DNA of 64,000 bases from Antilocapra americana. Its lineage: Eukaryota; Chordata; Mammalia; Artiodactyla; Antilocapridae. How positions within the stretch are numbered: position 1 is the first letter of the stretch; every line of letters starts with the position of its first letter. The stretch covers positions 30,577,681-30,641,680 of the forward strand of contig ML662442.1 of NCBI GenBank assembly GCA_007570785.1. Direction: 5' to 3'. Shown one piece after another: positions 55,951-64,000 of this stretch. The position numbers and the translations under genes were made by a program. The notes below the pieces were generated by a model that saw nothing but the letters and a program-made list of their open reading frames with translations, ran no database searches and was not told the DNA's origin.

Positions 55951-56417
55951 ACCTTTTTAAATACTAAGCTCTCCTCCCATGGACTGCAAAGGTCCTGGAA
56001 AAGAGTTCTTATTTCTCCAAAGATTTGCAGAATTTGCTGTATTAAGCGTTTCCATTTTTGCCAATCTTAGGTGTTTAAGATATTATTTGATTATTGTTTC
56101 TTTTTCAAGTCCCTCACCAGAAATTGAGTGATTTTTCATATGTTCACTGGCCAGTCAGGTGTTTCCTTTGGCCAGTGATTGGCTATTCACATGTTTCTTT
56201 TGCCCATTTTTATGTTGGGTTGTTTGCTTTTTGCTTATTGATTCGCTGGTGCTTTATATGTATCCTAGAATGAATTCTTTGCCAAATATATTTATTTCTA
56301 AGATTTTTCCAGTCTGTAGGTTGTAATTGAGCCCTTTAAATACCTTTTATAATGAAAAAGCATACCAATGCTAACATAATTAAATTTATCAGCCTTTTTG
56401 TTTGTGCTTTTCAAGTC

Positions 56418-56595
56418 TTTTGTTCAGTCACTAAGTTGTGTCGGACTCATAGTGACCCCATGGACTGCAGCACTGCAGGCTTCCCTGTCCTTCTCTATCT
56501 CCTGGAGTTTGCTCAGACTTATGTCCACTGAGTAGGTGATGCCATCCAACCATCTCATTCTCTGTCATCCTCTTCTCCTCCTGCCTTCAGTCATG
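56418..56595 (-). mobile_element. BovB 3'-end insertion
   Basis: 'ttgttcagtcactaagttgt' to 'ctcctcctgccttcagtca' in complement orientation, about 178 bp. The gtcttt words on both sides may be the target duplication. Confidence 0.9.
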
Positions 56596-57256
56596 TCTTT
56601 GCATTTACAAGACCCTACCCTATGCAGAGATTATAAAGATTTATCTATTTTCTCTTCTAATAGTTTTAAAATTCTGTCCTTTGTATTTGTCTAATCTTCC
56701 TGGAATTTATCTTTGACTTTGTCTAGCATTATTATATTATATAGACATTATTTAATAAGACCCATCCTTTTTCTGCTGATTTATGATGGTATCCCTGTCA
56801 TGTATCAAGTGCTCATATGAGTGTGGGCTTTTGCTGAGCTCTATTTTCTACAAGTCTGTTCCATTAATCTTTTTGTTTATCTCTGGAAAAAAAGCATCAC
56901 CTTGTGTACCCTACCTTTATAATTTGTCCTTATATCTGAATGGCAAGCCTCTCCTTTTTGCCTTCTTGAAAATTGCCTTAGCTTCTCTTGGCCCTTTATA
57001 CAAAAGGCCTCAGCATTTTTCATACAAATTTCAGGATCAGTTTGTCAAGTTTCATAAAAAACCCTATTGGGATTTTATTGGAATGTTATTGAGTTTATAA
57101 GTTTTTTCAGGAAGGAAATAACATAAACTACAATATCAAGTCTTTCCATCTATTAAAAGAGTATATACCTCTATCTGTTCAGTTTTTTCCTTAGGTCCTT
57201 CAGTAATGTATTTTATTTTATTTATTTATTTGTGTGTGACTAAATAGGAGGAAGTC

Positions 57257-57262
57257 TTTATT
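57257..57262 (-). terminator. Polyadenylation signal AATAAA (fossil)
   Basis: AATAAA on the minus strand, about 25 bases before the A-rich tail of the retrocopy, which is the normal spacing for cleavage. It belonged to the source transcript. Confidence 0.7.
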
Positions 57263-57291
57263 TGCAGGAAATACACTGAAGTATTCAGGGG

Positions 57292-57352
57292 AGGCCTTGC
57301 GGGCTGCAGTCCAATGGATCACAGAGTCGGACACAACTGAGTGACTGAACTG
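57292..57352 (+). mobile_element. 61-bp BovB 3'-end micro-insertion
   Basis: 'aggccttgcgggctgcagtc' to 'cacaactgagtgactgaact' is the extreme BovB 3' end. An exact 9-bp duplication, attcagggg, lies at 57283-57291 and 57353-57361. Confidence 0.9.
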
Positions 57353-57807
57353 ATTCAGGGGTGACAGAGCATCATGTCAACATATCCTCAGACAATTTTA
57401 GAAAAAAATAAGTAGTTTGTGCTGAAACTTTCCTGTAAGTTTGACATTTTCTTTGCATTTATTAAAAATGACATCAGTTCAGTTCAGTTCAGTCACTCAG
57501 TCATGTCCGACTCCTTGCAATCCCATGGACTACAGCCCGCCAGGCCTCCCTGTCCATCACAAACTCCAGGAATAATGTATTTTAATATTCTCCATGGATA
57601 AATTGCACATATTTTTCTGTTGCTCTTAGAATTACATTTTTTTCCTATTTCTATTCTTATTTGTTTATTGCCGATATGGCAATATAAATTATTTTTATAT
57701 GTTAATCTTTTACATAGCAAATTTGCTGAACTATTTTATTATATATAATAATTTGTCTTTAAATTCATTTGGATTTTCAAATTTATAAAAGAGTACAATT
57801 TATATGG

Positions 57808-58032
57808 TAGCACCAGTGGTTAAAAAAAGAAAAGAAAAATCCACCTGCCAGTACAGGAGATATAAGAGATGCAAGTTTGACCCCTTAGCCGGGAAGATCC
57901 CCTGGAGTAGGAAATGGTAACCCACTCCAGTATTCTTGCCTGGAAAATTCCATAGATAGAGGAGCATGGCAGATTCGGTCCATGGGATCACAAAGGGTTG
58001 GACACGACTGAGTGATTAAGCATGTACATGCT
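57808..58032 (+). mobile_element. Bov-tA SINE
   Basis: The head is altered by an internal A-rich stretch ('aaaaaaagaaaagaaaaa'), followed by 'cacctgccagtacaggagat', body and 'gacacgactgagtgattaag'. An exact 12-bp duplication, caatttatatgg, lies at 57796-57807 and 58033-58044. Confidence 0.95.
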
Positions 58033-58130
58033 CAATTTATATGGAAAATGTCTTTTTCTCATGCTTATACTCTGTGTCTTTTATGTCTTATAATATTGGC
58101 TGGAACTTGCAATAAAGTCTTAGGCTCACA

Positions 58131-59289
58131 AAGAGAGAGGGACATCCTCAAAGTTACCCACTTAGATAATGCCAGCTAACCCAATGTTGAATACCCAAAT
58201 CATGGCTCTTCGTCACTCTATAAGCATTTTTTTCTGAAGGAGATTTCTCCCTTGGTCTTCTGTTAGATTACTAGATCAGTTTTAGATGACTTTATACAAT
58301 TTTTAATTAGGTAAGGGGGAAAGATGCAATCACACAAACATGAAAAGTAGATTGATTATGAAGCAGTAAACTTAAGATAATACTTGTTTTACATTTAAGT
58401 AGTCACAGGAAAGCTTCATTACATGCTTCAAGTTACATCACTTAGCAACAGCACTTCAGAAATTTCAGTTATCAGCATGATCACTAAAAAGAGAATAAGC
58501 TGCAAAACTAATCTGCAAAAGTGAGATACATTTGCAGCTAGAAATAAATAAGTAAATATCAAATTGTGTTTCAAAATATGAAATGGTCCTTTCTGAATCT
58601 ATCATTTTTGAGGCATTGCAATGCTAATTCTTCCCAGCATGGGTCATTTGCTTTCATTTTCTCCATTCGTATACAGCACTATACATGGAGACAGTGGCTT
58701 TAATGTCTTGGTCTTCACTTTCCAAATTTGGGGACCGACCCCTTTTCCTTGACTTGAAAAACAGCAAGAGAGTCCAGTGTTTTGACCAGGGGAATCCAGG
58801 GCTTCCCTTCCAGGGAGCTGCTTTTGGAATAATGCTGGCATACCATTAGTATGGGATGAAGAGAACAAGATTGCATGGCTTAATCTTCCGTGGATCCAGC
58901 CTGGGGTGCATTTTGGAAGAAAGAGAACAAAGAAAGCCAACGGAGTTTGCTTTTGTTACCATTTTTGTGGCCACTTTATAGGAGTGTCACCTTTGGTTCC
59001 AAGGCACAAAGCAGAACAAGAGCTCTCCCTCCCTCCCATGAGTTACAGTTTCAGGAGTCAGTTCCTGAAACTCTCCCTACTAGGTTCAAGCGTCTTAGTG
59101 GATACATATCCAAAGTACCACAGAAACAAAAATGAGGCACCACCCAACTCAGTATGTTCTCTCCAAGAAGACTGGGGCTACATGAGAAACAAACCCTCAA
59201 TAAGCTGGATAAAGGATCCTTCAACAAGCAAGTAACTTCTACAAATACAAACCACTGGTACCCTTACTATATAAAAACTGTTCCATGTT
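58131..59289. other. Unique DNA
   Basis: No repeat recognised. Overlapping open frames at 58644-58940 (-), 58890-59135 (+) and 58906-59235 (+, 109 codons) have no recognisable domain. Confidence 0.45.
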
Positions 59290-60060
59290 AAAGATTAACT
59301 TCTCCTATTGACAATAGGCAAAGGATATGCTCAAGCAATTAACAAAGTATGAAACACAAGTGGTCAATAAGCCAAGGAAAAGGTGTTCAGCCTCACTAGT
59401 CATTAGTTAAATACAGATCAAAGCAGCATTGATGTTATCTTGCAGATTGACAAGTATTCAAATGATTGTTACTTGGCAATAACAAAGATATTGGGAAGAA
59501 GGTCCTCTTATTCATGGTATATAAGGATGCAAATCAATATAAGAGAAATCTGCTGATGTGTAGTAAAATTTTAAAGTACTTTGAATACAGTCATTCCACT
59601 TCTTAGAATATATCCTCAGAAAAATAATCAGATAAGTACATAAGGATGTAGGTACATAGACTATCCCTTATAGATTTGTTTGCAACAGTTTTTAAAAGGT
59701 TTTAAAATTCTTCCTTATTTGGTTAAATAAAGTATGGTATATGTACCCATTGGACAGTTAGGCATCTGTTTTTAAAAATGAAGTATGTAACTTTTAACTT
59801 GGAAAGATGTTCAAGATATATATTTTAAGTGACAAAAGCAGTTTATAAACAGTATGTTGAGTGAGATCCCATTTATACAAATATATTATGTATGCATAAG
59901 AAATGGAAAGTCTGTGCATAAAATAGTAGCTGTGGTCTGTAGGAGGCTAAGCTGATGGGAAACTTCCACACTATACATTTGAACATCTGAATGTGGAGTT
60001 TGAATTTGTGTCATGGAGCATATGTTACTTTTATACTCAAAACGAACAAGATAGATCTCT
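59290..60060 (+). mobile_element. Old L1 ORF2 end and 3' UTR remnant
   Basis: 'caataggcaaaggatatgct', 'acacaagtggtcaataagcc', 'ggtgttcagcctcactagtc', 'cattccacttcttagaatat', 'taaagtatggtatatgtacc' and 'tgttgagtgagatcccattt' are in the sense order of an L1M-type ORF2 end. Highly diverged, with no open frame. Confidence 0.75.
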
Positions 60061-60124
60061 TAAAGGGGGGGAAGATGGCTTTACAAGTTTACAGGATGTT
60101 ATTGCAATGGTATTTTGTATAAAT

Positions 60125-60660
60125 TATTTTTTAATTCATTTATTTTTAATTGAAGGATAATTGCTTTACAATATTGGTTTGATTTTTGTCACCATCAACA
60201 TGAATTAACAATAGATATACCTTATTATCATATGTGAAACAGATCACCAGTCCAGGTTCGATGCATGAGACAGGATGCTCAGGGCTGGTGCACTGGGATG
60301 ACCCTGAGGGATGGGATGGGGAGGGAGGGGGGAGGGGGGTTCAGAATGGGGGACACATATACACTCATGGCTGATTCATGCCAATGTATGGCAAAAACCA
60401 CTACAATATTGTAAAGTAATTAGCCTCCAATTAAAGTAAATAAATTTAAAAAAACAATAGTTATACTTAAGTTCCATCCCTCCTGAACCTCCCTCCCACC
60501 TCCCACTCCATCCCACCCCTCTAGTTTGTTACAGAGCCCCAGTTGGGGTTCCCTGCGTCATACAGTAAATTTCCATTGCTATCTATTTTACATATGGTAG
60601 TGTATATGCTTCCACTCTACTCTCTCCATTCATTTGTGTAAATATTTTATGGAATATCAT
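60125..60660 (-). mobile_element. L1 3' UTR, antisense, split by a younger L1
   Basis: Left part: 'tttttaattgaaggataatt' and 'gctttacaatattggtttga'. The right part resumes at 60467: 'cctgaacctccctcccacct', 'gttacagagccccagttggg' and 'tattttacatatggtagtgt'. The younger L1 at 60221-60453 separates them. Confidence 0.85.
60221..60453 (+). mobile_element. Ruminant L1 3' UTR insertion
   Basis: 'attatcatatgtgaaacaga', 'agtccaggttcgatgcatga', a G-rich run at 60308-60343, 'gccaatgtatggcaaaaacc' and an A-rich tail. The flanks acaatagatatac (60208-60220) and acaatagttatac (60454-60466) differ at one of 13 bases. Confidence 0.92.
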
Positions 60661-62582
60661 TAGTTTATAACTTTTTCTAAAACTTCTTGTTAAAAATGTA
60701 CATCCAGTTAGGTTATTTGAGCAAAAATTCCAGCAGCTTCACTGCCCACTCTTGACTCTAAAATATAACAAGGCCATCAACATACAAAAAGGTTTTTAGA
60801 GTGGTTAAATAGAGGTAACCAGCATCTTCCTACAGGAAGCCTGCTTCCTTTTCTCCCTAAATATATAGTGAATGTTCCTGGTGAATTTATGTAATTCTAC
60901 AAAATATTTTTATTGAAGAAGTGTGGCTCCATGTGTGGGTGGTAACTCGTAAGCTTACACTGTTAATCAGTCTATATTTGAAACTTTTTTCTTCCCACTT
61001 CAAGTAATTAGCCATTAGCACTAGCAAAACAGTTTTTGTGTCAAGCGTGCAGCAGATTTCAAAAATTTTAAAAAAACAGGATGGCAAAGAGGCACTGTAA
61101 AGAGCTGATATAAGGAAAAAATATATAACCATCATTAAGATATCATTTGGATTTTTTGTGACACTGTTTGGTTTTCAGCTTTGTTTGTTTGGGTAGAACC
61201 AGTTATTGAGGTTATGGCAGCAAGCATGACCCTGTCTGCCAGCAACTAAAAATAACATAACTGAAGACTCTCGGTATAGGAATCTCTATTGTCCCTACAC
61301 ATTGTGTGAATAAACTTGTTAACTGGAGATGCATCAGGATCAAGAGCAGCCACATTCTGCTCGATCCGCTTCCAAAGAGACAGAAAATATCTGTCAAAGG
61401 AGTCAGACTCCTTTGCCATTTATTATAAAACACAGACCAGTACCAAGAGTAAAATTAGGACAATTTGAGATCAACACTTAACCAGAAATTATCAACTAGA
61501 TCTTGTACTAAATTATCTTCTGACTAGAACATCAAACTGCACCTAGACGGAATCAGGATCAAAGCAGCATAACACATTAGCCTCTTCTTTATTATCTCGC
61601 TTAGCAAAAGTTCTGAAGGTAGTCACTTTCTGGGTGGGGTCAATGGATCGATGCTGTAAGAGCTCTCCATGTTCGTCTCTGGGATTCTCTTGACCTCATG
61701 GTTGCAACATGGCTGCAACGTCTCCAGCCATCGCAACTTCACATGAACAGTTCCAAAGCAGGAAGGATGCGGTGACTCTCCTGCAGTAGAAAGGAAGATC
61801 TTTTCTAGAATCCCCCATCTGACTTCTCATGCCATTGGCTAGACCCCTAAACCAATTTTGTTGGCAAAGGGGAACAGGATTGCTCTAGCTGACTTAGCTC
61901 ATTCATGATTCATGATTCATCACAAGTTAATAGTCCAAACAAAATTGTATTCTATAAGCAAGGAGAAGAGGAAACAACCACTGAGTAGGCCATCAGCAGT
62001 GTATGACATAGAAAACAAAGTTCCCACACAGTGGGCCAGGCAGCCCTTTGATCATTCTGGTGTTCCAGTTTGTTTGTTTTTTTTTTACAGAATCTCTCCT
62101 AAGAATGATTCCTGAGAGTTATAGACCCAGAAACAACATTAGTTTTATGGAGACTTTCCTAGAAAACTGTCCCAAAGTCAAAATGTGCACTCTGTTGGAA
62201 AAGTGGAACATATTCATCAGCAGTCTTTTACAGTCTTCCGTAACCACATTTGCCTTTTGGGAAAAAAATCTATGGATGAAACACGCCCAGAGTACACTTA
62301 GGTTCCTTCATGCTCTTTCCTGAATGACCAGTCATCACTGTGGCTGGCAGGAATAAATGGGCATTTTCTCCTCTAGTCCTGAATGCAGACCTCTGGGCTT
62401 CTATCTCAGGAGGAAAAGGCACAACATTCAGTGACACAGCCTGGCCCTGGCCCAGGCCCAGGCAATCTTGCCAAAGTTTGGTGGACTTGGTTATATCATG
62501 AATTTATACATCCATGTTTCTAAAAGGTATACCTAACAAGCAAAACCATTTTGAAAAATTAGGAACATATTAGCTATTTTTG
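60661..62582. other. Mostly unique DNA
   Basis: 61640-61905 ('catggttgcaacatggctgc', 'aagcaggaaggatgcggtga', 'ctaaaccaattttgttggca') looks like an ancient interspersed repeat whose name I cannot give. 61903-61919 has 'attcatgattcatgattc'. No gene seen. Confidence 0.42.
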
Positions 62583-62744
62583 AGGGATTTTGGAGGGGGG
62601 TTCAGGATGGGGGAGACACGTATACCTGTGGCTGATTCATTTTGATATATTGCAAAAACCATCACAATATTGTAAAGTAATTATCCTCCAATTAAAATTA
62701 ACCAATTAATTAATTTAAAAAATATATCTATTTTTAAAAAATTG
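62583..62744 (+). mobile_element. Ruminant L1 3' UTR, truncated
   Basis: 'ggaggggggttcaggatggg', 'acacgtatacctgtggctga', 'atattgtaaagtaattatcc' and an AATTAATTAA / A-rich tail. It is truncated inside the G-rich run, about 160 bp. Confidence 0.9.
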
Positions 62745-62895
62745 AATACTTCCTTACCATATGCCAGTCACCAGGCTAAGTGTTTTACCAATATACATAG
62801 GTTATCTTACCCAATTCTGTACAAGAATCTTCTAAAGCTGTTGCTGACATTTTACCCACATTCCAACAAGAAAACTCCAGGCCATTACGGAGGAG
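62745..62895 (-). repeat. Probable MIR SINE
   Basis: 'acttccttaccatatgccag', 'ccaggctaagtgttttacca' and 'gctgacattttacccac' follow the complement of the MIR 3' half and core. Confidence 0.55.
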
Positions 62896-63593
62896 CTGGA
62901 TTCACTCGGATGTGCCTGACTAAAACTTGTGTGCGTATCTGCCATACTTCCTTTCACTGCCAATGTGTGCAAAATCAAGAAATCACCTCCAAATGACTCT
63001 TGTAGCTAATCCTTGTAATCACAAATACCCAACAAAGTGAAGCCCATAAACCCTTAGACCTGTCTGCCCTGTATCCACACCAGCAGTTAGCAAACACTCT
63101 TAGATTCTGGATTTCTGGTCACCAGAATGTATGTGTGGCTCCACGGTCCGATGCTATGCCAGCAAGATGGGTGCACAGATGTTTTAGAGATGGAGCATTA
63201 GAAAGATGACCAAGTCTTTGAATCCCAGAATCCTTCATTTCAGTCAGGTTTGGTTTAGTTGCAGAGAATAGAAATCACCGTGGCTCATCTAAGTAGAAAG
63301 TTTAGGCGTAGGAAATTTGGTATCGCCTGTATAGCTGAGAAGGGCTGGAGGAGAATCTTTCAATGGCGACTTCAGGCATGTTTCCTAGAACAGCTCGGCA
63401 GACCTGTCTGCTGGGGGCCAGCATTCTCTGCCGTAGTTGGAAGTAAAGAGTACCAGTCAGGTTCAGTTGAGGGAAAGAACCCCAAATTTCTCTTGACATT
63501 TCAAACAGGAAATTTAATAACAGGTGTTGGTCACAACAGTGTTGGAAGGGTTGGAAAGACAAGAAGACTGTGTCCATGTATGTATGAGTTTGT
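62896..63593. other. Mostly unique DNA
   Basis: 63245-63330 ('ttgcagagaatagaaatcac') may be the edge of an old DNA-transposon-like repeat. Overlapping + and - open frames at 63259-63636 and 63302-63577 are chance-like; the + frame runs into BovB. Confidence 0.4.
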
Positions 63594-64000
63594 GCTAAGT
63601 CGCTTCAGTTGTGTCCAACTCTTTGCAACCCCATGAACTGCAGCATGCCAGGCTTCCTTGTCCTTCACCATCTCTCAAAGTTTGCTCAAACTTATGTCCA
63701 TTGAGTCAATGATGCCATCCAAGCACCTCGTCTTCTGTCATCTCATATCCCCTTCTCTTCCTATCTTCAGTCTTTCCCAGCACCAGGATCTTTTCCAATA
63801 AGTTCACATCAGGTGGCCAAAGTATTGGAGCTTCAGCATCAATCCTTCCAATGAACATTCAAGGTTGATTTCCTTTAGGATTGACTGGTTTGATCTCCTT
63901 GCTGTCCAAGGGACTCAAGAGTCTTCTCCAGCACCACAGTTCAAAAGCATTAATTCTTCAGCGCTCAGCCTTCTTTGTGGTCCAACTCTCACATCCATAC
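63594..64000 (-). mobile_element. BovB LINE, runs off the window
   Basis: 'gctaagtcgcttcagttgtg' to 'caactctcacatccatac' is the complement of the BovB 3' region. The element continues beyond position 64000, so its 5' end and target duplication are unseen. Confidence 0.93.

Larger units (their letters stand above)
57216..57572 (-). mobile_element. Retrocopied transcript end with BovB tail, AATAAA and poly(A)
   Basis: Read leftward: the last roughly 90 bases of BovB (57570-57478), then about 250 bases of non-repeat sequence, an AATAAA signal at 57262-57257 and an A-rich tail (complement of 57231-57216). The whole is bounded by an exact 12-bp duplication, taatgtatttta, at 57204-57215 and 57573-57584. 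It is either a BovB 3' transduction or a processed fragment of a transcript whose 3' UTR contained a BovB tail. The + strand BovB at 57292-57352 inserted later. Confidence 0.8.
55990..58130 (-). mobile_element. Old L1 ORF2 region, antisense, with nested inserts
   Basis: L1 antisense blocks in order: 'ttttgcccatttttatgttg' then 'ggttgtttg', 'attctttgccaaatatattt', 'tctgttccattaatcttttt', 'caaatttcaggatcagtttg', 'ccctattgggattttattgg' and 'ttccttaggtccttcag'. It is interrupted by BovB (56418-56595), the retrocopy (57216-57572) and Bov-tA (57808-58032). No usable ORF2 frame survives (longest piece about 105 codons, and on the wrong strand). Confidence 0.82.

Noticed and set aside
58890..59235. 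Overlapping 81- and 109-codon frames
   Set aside because: Two frames open on the same strand plus an antisense frame nearby. No domain or splice signal could be supported.
1..64000. CRISPR array, operon, integron or other prokaryotic system
   Set aside because: Regularly recurring motifs in the window are dispersed ruminant SINE/LINE copies with TSDs, not spaced direct repeats. There are no bacterial gene features.

Overview
This window is non-coding, repeat-rich nuclear DNA of a ruminant. The diagnostic signals are abundant BovB (RTE-type) LINE copies, tRNA-derived Bov-tA and Bov-A/Bov-A2 SINEs, older cetartiodactyl CHR-type SINEs and ruminant-type L1 3' UTRs. The combination points to a pecoran ruminant, most likely a bovid. 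The sequence alone does not let me tell cattle from sheep, goat or antelope. I found no protein-coding gene, no functional RNA gene, no CRISPR array and no prokaryotic feature. The longer open frames are decayed BovB reverse-transcriptase fragments, their antisense shadows, or chance ORFs.

Layout: 1-5.9 kb is mostly unique DNA with two SINEs and an orphan exon-like stretch at 3.9 kb. 5.9-8.0 kb is a BovB with an inverted 5' end. 8-30 kb is mostly unique DNA with scattered SINEs, short BovB tails, MIR/L2 fossils, a MER5A element, an L1 3' UTR and CA microsatellites. 29-45 kb is a dense nest: a HAL1-like remnant, MaLR (MLT1-type) LTRs split by SINEs, three large BovB copies (one almost full length and sitting inside an old L1), and a BovB/L1/L1-tail stack. 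45-56 kb is mainly unique DNA with SINEs, MIRs and a BovB/Bov-A2 chimera. 55.7-60.7 kb is an old antisense L1 with several insertions, including a poly(A)-tailed retrocopy, followed by L1 pieces of both orientations. 60.7-64 kb is mostly unique and ends inside another BovB.

The copies do not work together as genes. They record successive retrotransposition: L2/MIR/HAL1/old L1/MLT1/MER5 first, then CHR SINEs, then BovB, Bov-tA/Bov-A and younger L1. Many insertions still have exact target-site duplications (TSDs), which fix their boundaries and relative age.

The best observations are structural. Two BovB copies (5942-8014 and 42406-44510) have 5' inversions expected from twin priming, the first with an exact 12-bp TSD. 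Two BovB copies share the same one-base deletion after RT motif A. A retrocopied transcript end at 57.2-57.6 kb carries AATAAA, a poly(A) tract and an exact 12-bp TSD. Very short insertions include a 61-bp BovB tail and a roughly 61-bp L1 tail. I found no convincing previously undescribed biological system. Repeat-family names come from recalled consensus patterns, not from a database search.
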